The translations under genes and the position numbers were made by a program. The notes beneath the pieces were generated by a model. It searched no databases. It was given only the letters and a program-made list of their open reading frames with translations, and was not told the DNA's origin. From the NCBI GenBank assembly GCA_009602725.1, contig WELB01000119.1, forward strand, positions 161,646 through 200,395: 38,750 bases of DNA. Reading direction: 5' to 3'. This DNA is from Spirogloea muscicola. Taxonomy: Eukaryota > Streptophyta > Zygnematophyceae > Spirogloeales > Spirogloeaceae. Position 1 is the stretch's first letter; every line of letters starts with the position of its first letter. This document shows positions 26,166 to 36,362 of this stretch, one piece after another.

Positions 26166-27180
26166 TTCTGGCAAAGCAGTGCAAAAATAGTAAGGCTACA
26201 TGAAACGAAGCCCTATGCTAAGTTGCTATTTTCTTCTGTGCTAAGTTGGCTAAGGTAGCAGTGTGACGGTAGTACCGCTTTTCCTGCTTCGAGTTATTCT
26301 GATTTGCTGTTGCTCACTCGTGGATGGTGAGCATCCATCTGCATCACTTCTTCTCTGGTGTGTAAGTTTTTCTTTCGCGGCACCGGTTTGTGGCTGGCCT
26401 TCGGATATCGTCCATTCTTTCCTGGGCTGGCTTTGCTAGCCCCTCTTTTTCTGTGGGCGAGCAAGTTCTCTAGTACCCAAGGGTGAACAAAGCTAGGACG
26501 TTAGTACCCAAAGGGTGAGCTGCGACAGCAGGGCACGCGGTCGGCCTGGCGGCCATGGCAAGGAGCGCAAGTATGTATTTCGCGGCACTGGCCATTGACG
26601 TGCACGGGCTTTTCGCAGTTGCTGGCTGGACCTCCTGCAGCGCTTCCCCTGGCCCCCTTCTCGTACTTCTGTTCATTCATTCATTCCACTTTGGGCTGGC
26701 ATTCCCAGCCCCTATCCGGGCGAGTCCTTTCTTCGCCTGCAGCGGCTTGCCCGGCAGGCCATCGATCGTCGACAGGGTCCGCAAGGGGAGCTGCCCGGCT
26801 TCAACGCTTGCCCAGGTCATCCGTATGCGGCTGTCAGTCTCTTTCCAGCATCGTCTGGCATTTTGTAGTGTTTTGTGGTGTAGTCCTTTTTCGGCCAGGA
26901 ACCCAGTCTCTCTGACCTGAGGCTGCTTAGCAGGGGTCACTGAGTGCTTCGTAGCTGCTTCGTTTCTTTTTCGGCACCTCTATCTTTGGCTTTGGACCTT
27001 GTCCTTTCTTTTTGGGCTGGCTTTGCCAGCTCCTCGTCTCTATGAGCGAGCACTGTCCAGCGCTCCCTGGCTCACGCAGTCCACTTGCGAGCAGGCCGCT
27101 CTACAGCTGCTGCATCTGGGTCTAGGCGGGGTGCATCTTTCCCTGCAGCGAGCTACTCAGACCTGATGTTGCTCACTCGT

Positions 27181-27518
27181 GGGGCGATGCCCGCCCTCAA
27201 CGCCGCCGTTTCGCTCGCACAAGTCTTCCGCATGCGCCTGGCCTTCGCTTCAACGCTCCCTTGCCCACGCCGTCCACACGCGAGCAGGCCGTGCTACGGC
27301 CGCCGCCTCTGGCTCTCGGCGGAGTGCCTCTTTCCCTGCAGCGAGCTACTCAGACCTGATGTTGCTCATGCTTGGGTACTGAGCTTCCCTCTGCATCATC
27401 TATGTGTTCTGCAGTGTTTTGTAGTGTAGTCCTTTTCTGGCTCCTCTTTCGTTGGCTTTGGACATTGTCCATTCTTTTTTGGGCTGGCTTTGCCAGCCTC
27501 TCTTCTCTATGGGCGCGC
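27181..27518 (+). repeat. Repeat unit, copy 2 (about 340 bp)
   Basis: Second copy of the unit at 25459-25799. It begins exactly where the preceding partial copy (27080-27180) breaks inside its coding end at the Arg-Gly codons, so one unit is joined in frame to the next. Confidence 0.85.
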
Positions 27519-28440
27519 ACTTCTCTTTCCAAGCTGCGAGTTACTCCGACTTGCTGCTGCTCACTCGTGTTTACTGAGCTTCCGTCGGCAGTAGTCTCAT
27601 GTCTAGCTGTGTGCTTTTAGGCGCCTTCCGGCTCTTTGGACCTTGTCCGTTCTTTTTGGGCTGGCCTTTCCCAACCCCTACCTTCTATGGGAGAGCACTT
27701 TCTTTCTAGTTGTCGGCCCGCTTGTTCTAGTTGTCGGCCCGCTTGCTCGACTGGCTGGCTGGCTGGCTGACAGCTTACTATTACAGCCCCCCTTAGCTAA
27801 CTTATTACCCCGTTACCAGGACATTTGTAAGGCCTTTCTACTTATCTCATGCGCCCCTTGTGCCTTCTCCTTACAGCCGCTCTTTCTTTTTAATGCCGCT
27901 GTACAGCCGCTTTTGATATCAGCACCCGCATTCTTGCGATAGTAAAGAATGCGCCTCTCGCCTCTTGCAGCTTACTTGCAAGCGCTCCCAAGAAGAGCTT
28001 GGGAGCACTTTCAAGCTCTCTCTGCCTCCGGGTTCCGCTAGGGCGACGTTTATCTGCCATATAGTTATTCTGATCTGCACTTGTTGACTAGAGGTTATTG
28101 AGCGCCCACTCGTAGGATTCATAAAGGGGAGTTTCAGTTTTATTGCGCCTTTCGGCCCTTTCTTTCTGCGACGGCTATCCGCCTGCTAGTTATTCCCGCT
28201 TTGATCTACTGACTAGAGGTTACTGAGAGTCCCGCTGGCTATCGACACGCATGGGGCGTTGGGCGTTTGGTCGCTCGCGCTGCTCAACTAGCTCGCCCGC
28301 CACGCTATCGTCCGCCACTTCCATGGGGAGCCAGTGGACTTTTATCCTGCAGCCGGGTCGCTAACGCAGGTGTACCGGATGCGCTTGGCCGTCTCGCAGC
28401 AGAGGTCTCTCCTTAGCTGCTGTCTTAGTACTCAGCACTC

Positions 28441-28585
28441 GAAGAAAGGGCTCGCCCATTGAGGATAGGGGCTGGAAAAGCCAGCCCAAAAAAGAAGGAA
28501 CAAAATACGAGAAGGGGGCCAGGGGAAGCGCTAAGAAAAACAAGCACAACAAGAAACAAAGCAGCTACGTGTTACTCAGTATCCC
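28441..28585 (-). repeat. Dispersed repeat, 145-bp copy B
   Basis: About 96% identical to 10930-11074, same orientation. On the minus strand it directly follows a SDLRLLSRGY-stop coding end (28608-28576). Confidence 0.9.
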
Positions 28586-28666
28586 CTGCTAAGCAGCCTC
28601 AGGTCAGAGAAGCGAGGCTCCTGGAAGTGGGTCCCCTGGCCAGAGCCAGGCAGCAGCGAAGTAGTG

Positions 28667-28846
28667 CGCGCCCATAGAGAAGAGGGGCTGGCAAAGCCAG
28701 CCCAAAAAAGAATGGACAATGTCCAAAGCCAAAGAAAGAGGAGCCGGAAAAAGGACTACACCACAAAACACTGCAGAACACAGAGACGATGCAGGGAAGC
28801 TCAGTACCCACGAGTGAGCAACATCAGGTCTGAGTAGCTCGCTGCA
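28667..28846 (-). repeat. Inverted partial copy of the 340-bp unit
   Basis: Reverse complement of the right half of the unit at 25459-25799: coding end YSDLMLLTRGY-stop (28839-28801), then the TGTTCTGCAGTGTTTTGTGG stretch, the hairpin and GGGCGCGC. Confidence 0.85.
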
Positions 28847-28970
28847 GCGAGGGCTCTGCCGGCACGCAGGTGCAGCGCCCGGGCACTCCGGCTCCTTGAG
28901 ACCTTGTCGATTCCTTTGGGCTGGCCTCGAGAGGCTGCCATAGCCTCTTCAGGCCCCGCAGTCGCTGCTT

Positions 28971-29060
28971 AGCTCGTAATTTGGCCCCTTCGAAACCTTG
29001 TCAATTCTTTTCGGGCTGGCTTCTCACAGCCCTTGCCCCCATTGGGAGAGCCACTTCTTC
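28971..29060 (+). repeat. Left arm of a 90-bp inverted repeat
   Basis: From AGCTCGTAATTTGGCCCC to GAGAGCCACTTCTTC. The reverse complement stands at 29442-29531 with only a few differences. The end of this arm is itself duplicated in tandem at about 29061-29105. Confidence 0.88.
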
Positions 29061-29441
29061 TTCTTCTCACACCCCTTGCCCCCATTTGGGAGAGCCACTT
29101 CTTCCCAGCCACCAGTCAATCTGGCCGCGCTCTGGCTGTTCATCAGCACGTTGAGTCGGGCCATTTGCTTCCGTGGCGGCGCTCTGGTTCCCAAGTTAGC
29201 CTGTCGAAAATTGTATGTGCTCACCCGTGGTTACTAACGTCACCCTGTCGCCTTAGCCACCTTAACATAGGGCTTTCATTTATACAGCCCCAATTCTGCA
29301 CCAGCTTCTTGCCTGGACAGTGTGTATTGGCTCCAGTTGGCCACCTTATCTTCCATCTCATGCGCCATCTCTCCTTCGATTGGCCTTCGATTGTTTCAAG
29401 TACACGAAATTCCATCTCCTTCGTTTGCCGGACATCCGGCA

Positions 29442-29531
29442 AGAAGAAGTGGCTCTCCCAATGAGGGCAAGGGCTGTGAGAAGCCAGCCCGAAAAGAATT
29501 GACAAGGTTCGAAGGGGCCAAACTACGAGCT
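29442..29531 (-). repeat. Right arm of a 90-bp inverted repeat
   Basis: Near-exact reverse complement of 28971-29060; the spacer is about 380 bp and holds one more RGY-stop coding end (29206-29238). Confidence 0.88.
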
Positions 29532-29972
29532 AAACGACATCCGGCCAACTCGCCACTCATTGCTGACCAACCTCACTGGCCCTCACTGCCATACCTCACA
29601 GCGGCCGGAGCTCTTGCCTCGGGAGCGCGCAAGCCGTCGTGCCCCGCCGCTCTCGCCGCCGCCGCGGCGGCATTGCCTCCAGCCGCCGCTCTTGCTGCGC
29701 GGCAGCTGGCCGAGGTCGAGGAGCGTGGCTGGTTGGCCACTGGCATGAGCTCGAGATGCAGCACAGCGATGGGATGGTGTTGCTATGCATTGCCCTCGGA
29801 TGTGCCTGGGCCTTGCTCGAGACGTGAAGGCTGATAGTGAGGCGGAAACTCAATCACGAGAGGCTATGGCAGGAATGCACTGTGGAGGAGCGGACGTACA
29901 GAACATCTGGGAGAGCTTCTTGCAGCTGACTGCAGGAACAGATCAACATTCACAAGTCTAGAGAGACCGGCC
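29532..29972. promoter_or_regulatory. Presumed promoter/5' UTR of the LYCHOS-like gene
   Basis: Follows the repeat cluster directly. A GC-rich patch (29600-29720) is open in several frames but has no recognised content. No core promoter element is clear. Confidence 0.4.
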
Positions 29973-32900
29973 ATGGCCGCTCTGAGCTCGGTAGGATTTG
30001 CCGAGATGCTCAGGGATGGCACCTCGGTCCTTGACAGTCTCGTCCCTGCCCTGGCTTCGGCATTCTCTGTGATCCTCGTCGGATTCGCTTGCGTGAAGCT
30101 TCAGATTGTGAAGGGTGCACACAAGCAGGTGAGTAGAATCCTGTGTTCCCTGTGTCAAGCTTTGCCAATGTCATGTAGACTAGCTCATTTGAACACATTT
30201 CCCAGTTGATCTGCTTGCAAGCATGTAAATCTCAGCGTTTGCTTGCTCACAGGGAACTGGGCATCCCATAGCCGACACTTGATTGCTGCACCATTTGCAG
30301 GGCCTTTCTCTTTTCGTCACCAAGCTCGCTCTACCATGCATGTTATTCTCTGGCGTCAGTGCTCTCAACTTCAGCACTGTGGATTGGGCATTCGTGGTAG
30401 CGTCTGCAATCGGGAAGATAGGTGTTTTTGTCGTCACTGCAGGTGAGTATGCAGTGAGGTTCATCTCCAGCTTACACTTTTACGCACCTTCACATTGCAT
30501 CGATTGCAGACTAAAGCTTGACCTACTGCCTTCAACCTCTCTCTTTCAGGCATCACCCTGCTACTAGATGTTGGACAGCCTTCGGTCCTTGGAACTGCCG
30601 GTGTCCATGCGATCTTCGTCTCTCAATCAAATGACTTTGCCTTGGGACTCCCTATCATTCAGGTTTCTGATTAAATTGCCATACACCACCAACTATGCAC
30701 AAACTAGAGAAGGCTGCAGTGCCTTGCAATCTGTAAGTAGAAAGGGCACTGAAAGGCACTTGTTGCTTGCTGTTTTGGGTAGATGTGCTCTACAAGATCC
30801 GCACCATGTATATGACGGGCTGAATGCAGGTGTAGTCGGCTCAAAGGGAGACATGATCTTGATTGGCCTGTTCTGCCACCACGTGCAATTTTCACCAGGC
30901 TTTGTTTCAGAACACGCACCCAGAGTACATAGGATACCTGTTTTTGGTGGCGCCCATTTCAGTCACGTTCCTAAACCCCATCGGCTTCTTGCTCATGGAG
31001 ATGGGCACGGAGAAAGGTGAGGCTGCAGATGCAGAAAGGCCGCTTTTGGTGGAGGACACCATCAAGGAAGGGGAAGATGAGGGTGAGGACGAGGACGATG
31101 AGGACTATCACAGCCCGGATGAGGAAGATGAGGATGAGGTCGCTGCCGACGCTAGGCAACCTAGAATCCCTGCAATCATGCAGGCTGGGTGGGTGGGAAG
31201 CGGGCGGAGACCCGCGCCGAGGGTGGCAACCCCTTACCCCCGGAGAAAGCCGAGCAAGATGTGGAAGGTGGTGGCCAACGTGATAAAGACACCTGTTGTC
31301 TTCATGGTGTGCACCAAAGCCCTAGCTGTCATCAGCGGCAGTGCTCATACTGCTCGCCATGTATGTTCACACTTATGCACTCCTGGTTCTACATGCTCAT
31401 GCCCATTGACATCCCCGCAGGTCCCCATTGGCCTTGTGGCGAACTTCCTCTTTGACCACCATTTACCTCCTTACTTATTCGGCACATTCCAGGTAAGCTA
31501 GCCGTGTGCAATCTGTCTAAGGGCCTGCGTTGATAATCCCATTTGACTGCACAAAGCCTAAAACTCTGTAATTGGAACTGTAAACAGACCTTCGCCAATT
31601 CCTTCGCTGCGTTGGCACTCTTTATTTTGGGAATGTCAATAGGGGAGCAATCTGAAGCTGCCAACAAAGGGGAAGCCACACTGGGACCAACAATTACGGC
31701 ACTAACCCTCATTGCAGGAAAATGCCTCTTGCTGCCGCTGGTTATTATTGTGGTTCTCATGTATGCACGAGGTATGTGAGCCTGCGTAAGCAGAGTGGCA
31801 AGTGAGGCACTGCCATGTGGTTTTGCACGTTGCAAACATAGCTTCTGAAAGCGTTGCTGATATGTTAGTGGGCTTGTTTTTGAAGCAGACTGATCCTGAT
31901 GCCTCCATGTCTCCTTGGCAGCTGACATATCTCTGGTTATGATGGGTCTCATCTATGGATCTCTACCCTGCGCTCCTGCAACCTTCTTCTATGCATCAGA
32001 ATATGGTACTCTTTGACCCACCTTGCAAGTCCAATGGCTGAGCAGGCCTGGTACTGTCTTTTCTGCCTATGGTTTCAGCTCCTTACAGATTGAGGATTGT
32101 TGTTTGTGATTGTGGCAGGCTTGTGTACAGAGTACATGGCCATGGCAACAGTTTTGGGAACGTTCCTTTTTGCACCTTTGGTTTACTTTTTGGCACAGCT
32201 TACTTTGATGGTGATGTCAGACTACCAGCACCTTCTTGAGCAGGTCACCAAAACATGTCGCATGTCCTGTGGCCTGCACTTTCTGCAAGCCATGATTCGT
32301 TGCAGTATCTGCTGATATTGATGATGCATAAGTTATACTGTGCGAGGCATAATATAGTAGCTGGCCAGTCATCGTCTGAAAGTCTTGACAAGGTGCTACA
32401 TTTCTGACAATGACCAAGAAGTAAGTATCAGAGCCTGACCACTGCAAATTTGCCAATTTCCTCCTCAGTTCGAAGGCATCATCACAGATATGGGTACTCT
32501 TGGGGCTATTTGTGCAATCTGGACACTCTTGGCACTCTTGCTGCAAAGGACTCGGCCTCATTTGCACTTTTCAGACCATTACAAGCTGGAATCCAAGCTC
32601 CTCTGCTCAGTGGCAATTGGATGGGTGAGATGTCTAACATGAACGCCTGGACAAGCTTTGGCATGACATAGTTGTGACCTGCAAGAGATGTGGGTGAAGG
32701 CCTTGGCTTCATGAGAGTGTCAGCAGCAGATCCAGAGGCTGCCCATAAAGGCGAAGTACTTTCCTGCCACGTCCTTAATGTTATGTACAAGTCTTGCTCA
32801 GTACTCGGCTTGCATATGACACATGTTCCATGAGTTGTGACCAGGCGGCAACGTGCATTGGAAGCCTCACATGTCGGCTCCAAACCTCAAACAAGACTAT

Positions 32901-35218
32901 ATGGGCCATACAGTATATTGGAACTTTTGGTGGTCGAATGGCAGCAAGGATTTTCCTCGGTCTCATCGCATTGTGCGAAGTTTGCTGTAGCAGTCTGGGG
33001 CCAGATGCTGTGCATCCAAAGTCAATCCTTGTGCTGCTCTCAGGCTGGGCCTTGACAGCGGTGGTCACAGCCATTCCTGTGCTCCTGACAAAGACATCTC
33101 CCAGCCGCAAGACCTTGTAAGTCAGCCGGCTGCACTTGACAAGTAATTTCAACCTGAGGGAATGTCCAAGTAGACCTGGTATTCGCCTTGGAGTTTCCTG
33201 TGCGCCATGCTCTTGAGCAGGCCTGCAATCTTCTCACAAGGCTTCTCGAACATGACATGCCGCAGAATGGATTGCTGGTACCCTTACGGCAGGACCCAAG
33301 ACCTTGTGGCTGCTGTTGTCATGCTGTCCTCAGGTAGAGAGCAACTTGTCTTGCGACAACTGACATAACCCAGGAGCCTGCACAACACTTGAGTTCCTTG
33401 TGAGAAAGTAATTTTCCAGTGATCAGAGTTGACAATCTGCAAGTTCAAGGCTCTCAGTGTCTGGCAAGAACTTTGCTGTTGGGTATTGGCCCTCTGACAA
33501 AGCTTAGCCAATTGCAGCTTCTGTCATTGTGGTGAGCATCTGCATTCTCATCAAGAAGCAAGTAGCCAACTCAAAGGCCAGGGGAGAACCCGTATGTTGG
33601 GGTTCCATTCGGCTGAATTGGCGGCCTGACCACGACAGGCATTCCAACTCTGCTCCACATTTGACCTCTCATTTCTCCCAGCAGAGGCAAGTTCAGCTTC
33701 TATTTGCTGTTGCCATCTGTCAGCTTGCAAGCCTTGCGTTCACCCCTTCACACTAACTGCTACAGAAGTCGGCTCTATTTGTTGTGTTTGTCATGATTAC
33801 CAGCTTCTGAGCACCAAGAATGTTGGAAAATTTGCAGTGACATAGTTCCATCTTCACGTACTTCGGCACCCATCTCGCCTAGAGGGCGATCAGCAGAAGG
33901 TGACGTGTTTGAGGGCATAGGCCAGGCAGTCACAGAAGTTGACATTGCTGCAGAGAGCAACGTCAAACCCCCAACTCTTGCCCAGCGGCGAAATGTGGGG
34001 CTTCCGACCAGTCTCTTGACCAACACGGATACTGCTCGCTCTTCCCACCCATCTGCAGCCCCTCCCAAGAGGCATGCTCATTGAGGCATTTCTGACGCTC
34101 CAGTTCGTCTTTGCACTCGAGCTGCTTTTGTTATCCTTGACCTGCTTGACCTGCTTTTGTTATCCAACAGCATCCCTTAATTGCGCTGCTATGGCAATAT
34201 GACACTTGACTGCATAGCATGTAAGATGAGGTATGCTGCATAACGTTGTTCCAGAGTCATTACTTTGACAGTCTGGGCTTTCACTTGCTCTGGCAAGCAG
34301 ACAGGTGGCAAGTGCATGGAGATTCCGGACAGACGAGGAGGAGCAGAACATGCTGCTGGTCTACTGCCTCATTGGCCTTGCCTCTATGCTCGTTGGCTCT
34401 TCCTATTGCCTCATGCCTCCTGACGAGGTATCTGACAAAGGAGCAGATGCGCTACACCTACACTCCTCTGATCTGAGACCTGCTTGCCGATACTGCTATG
34501 GATCGACTATTACCAGTCTGCATGATGCACCAACACCTGCCTTTAAGATTGCCGATGTAGTTGACCTATCTTCTTCCTGACCCTCATTTGGTGCCCTGGC
34601 GACATGACGAATGCAAAGCTTGACCAGGCATGGAGTCATTGTCTTGTGTGTCAGACAAAGGAAGGCAGCGGAGAGATATCCACAAAACACCTGCTACTTT
34701 TGCTTGATGTTTTACTCTCATATGGGCAAGGTGCGGTCCTGTTCTTGGCATTTGGCCTGCACCCTGGACTCATCCAGCCCATTGTGGCTCTCAGAGACAC
34801 GTGGTCCAGACATCGGGCACCGATGGTAAGTGTGTGGCAAGCATGGCAGGCAAGTTTGTTGGGATGAGAAATTGCCAGGAATCTGTTTGGTCATATGGTC
34901 TACGTTGATAGTCATATGCCATATCAAAACTGCACTTGGTGCTTCCCCCAGGAGGTCCACTCCAGATGTTAGTTGTGCATATATCACCTATAGCTTCTTC
35001 TTCTGGTAGAGGGTCCCAGGATGTCTATGTATTTATCATTGGTTCATGTCCAACATACAAAAATGAGAGCACTTGACTGCGCACTCCAGGCGAAGCACTA
35101 CACAAGGTGGACAGATGTTCTTGGTGGAGAAGTCGATGACGGTGGGGCAGGCTATAGGAAGCTGTACCGGCGAGCATCATCGGCCGCAGTCGATGCCCAT
35201 CGATCTGCAACAATATGA
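29973..35218 (+). CDS. GPR155/LYCHOS-like protein: PIN-like transporter fused to GPCR-like domain
   Basis: Multi-pass membrane protein matching animal GPR155 (LYCHOS), a lysosomal sterol sensor acting on mTORC1. Exons supported by phase: 29973-30128, 30301-30442, 30550-30662, 30911-31360, 31421-31492, 31588-31771, 31922-32005, 32119-32210, 32469-32624, 32845-33116, 33266-33333, 33518-33591; then 33682-33737 and 33838-(about 33990), less sure; 34305-34427, 34655 or 34661-34825, 35090-35218. PIN-like half: LVPALASAFSVILVGF, FVTKLALPCMLF, LNFSTVDWAF, SQSNDFALGLPI, LVAPISVTFLNPIGF, TPVVFMV, ALFILGMSIG, YGSLPCAPATFFYA. GPCR-like half: IWTLLALLLQRTRP, ILVLLSGWALTAVVTAIPVL, YGRTQDLVAAVVMLSS, LVYCLIGLASML, LLSYGQGAVLFLAFGL. 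An Asp/Glu-rich loop (31060-31140) sits in the central PIN loop. A short exon between 30662 and 30911 seems missing. No DEP domain follows. Likely location: vacuole or other endomembrane (inference). Confidence 0.88.
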
Positions 35219-35527
35219 TTAATTATGGCTCCATATATCATCTTGCCCTAAATTCTCGCTGTCTCTCAAGCAGTCTCCTGTGTCTCCTTTTATTTTACGT
35301 ACTTATTGACTAAGAGGCAAAAGCTCCAGTGATGACTACTGGTAATTTTTAATAGTTTTGCTGAAGGTACATCATGGTATAGAGATGTTTGTCTGTCAGA
35401 AACCTAATTCTAGTGCTACATCCGCCAATTTGGAGGTGCTAGATCACCATCAACTGAGGATTGTCTAGTGGAGCGTAACGAGTCGTATGCTCAGGATGTG
35501 GTGCTAGTACTCTGGCCTTTGTTCATG

Positions 35528-35561
35528 GTGCCACCTTGCAGCCCCAGCTGCAAGGTGGCAC
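35528..35561. repeat. Perfect 15-bp inverted repeat, 4-nt loop
   Basis: GTGCCACCTTGCAGC (35528-35542), loop CCCA, then its exact reverse complement (35547-35561). The strongest stem in the window, about 310 bp after the LYCHOS-like stop. Confidence 0.92.
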
Positions 35562-35898
35562 TGGATAGTCCTACATGCATGCAGCTGGCTAGCTTAGAGA
35601 GCTGGCCACGGTACTGAGGTGCACAGACTATATCAGTTGACTGATACATGTGCGATAAGCAGTGTTCTTGATTCTCACTGATGCACTCCATGTGATACAT
35701 TGCTTGAGGTTTAAAACTGATTTTCTAAGAGTACTCATATTTACTGAAGGCTCACGGAAAGTTTGCAATTTGCAACAGATGACTCTCATGTTGCAGACAA
35801 CTGTTGTACAAGAAGTGCATGTCACCCATTTACCTGGTAGCTTGTCAATGTAAGGTGGGAAATTCTGCATTGCATTCTTTCCGACTGGTTAATAGGAA

Positions 35899-35944
35899 GT
35901 GTGGGTGAGTTAGGCACTGTGAACAGACAGTGCGTAACCCACAC
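35899..35944. repeat. Interrupted inverted repeat
   Basis: GTGTGGGT...GCACTGT, loop GAACAG, ACAGTGC...ACCCACAC. Two perfect stem blocks of 8 and 7 pairs separated by short internal loops. Confidence 0.85.
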
Positions 35945-36362
35945 CTTTCAGATACTTCTGCAGTGACTAAGTACATGTGTGTCCTTGCTAACTTTGTAAC
36001 AAACAGTGCCTCCAAACAATCTCTCTAGAATGGTAGAGGATGAGAGTGAAAAACACTCCTGCAGAGTCAATGTTCCTGACTTCTTTTCTCCGGACTTTGA
36101 TTGTGCACTGATGACCTTTTAAGTCTGTGGCCAGAATATGGAAATATAGTATTGGCTATTAGCCATCACCAGAAGCAAAGTTTCAGGTCCCCAATCTGAA
36201 GTAGCTTACTTTGTGTTGTGGCATAGAGCCATCAAGATCAAGCTGGTTGCTCATCATTCTCTTCGACGAGCTGGAGTTTCCATCAGCCAGTTAGATGAGC
36301 CATAAAAGGCGCAGATGAACACAGAACATTCGAACTTTGTCGAGATACACACTGTTGGTAAC

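Larger units (their letters stand above)
25459..29531. mobile_element. Cluster of nested, decayed repeat-element copies
   Basis: About 4 kb made of partial copies of one or a few related elements in both orientations. Three blocks recur: a coding-like segment with SLAQVxRMRLA; a coding end reading YSDLxLLTRGY and a stop codon; and a downstream stretch containing GGACxTTGTCCATTCTTTTTGGGCTGGC..GCCAGCCC. The coding end occurs on the plus strand at 25624-25662, 26292-26330, 26908-26943, 27151-27183 (fused into the next copy), 27344-27382, 27539-27577, 28063-28101, 28188-28226 and 29206-29238, and on the minus strand at 28839-28801 and 28608-28576. I see no intact polyprotein, reverse transcriptase or transposase, so the class of element is open. 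A retroelement 3' end is one possibility. Confidence 0.75.

Noticed and set aside
29500-29520. tRNA-like B box (GGTTCGAAGGG)
   Set aside because: It lies in the arm of the inverted repeat, has no A box or cloverleaf around it, and the other arm has lost the motif.
25459-29531. CRISPR-like array
   Set aside because: Repeats are long, uneven in length, in both orientations and partly protein-coding in pattern; no regular spacers.
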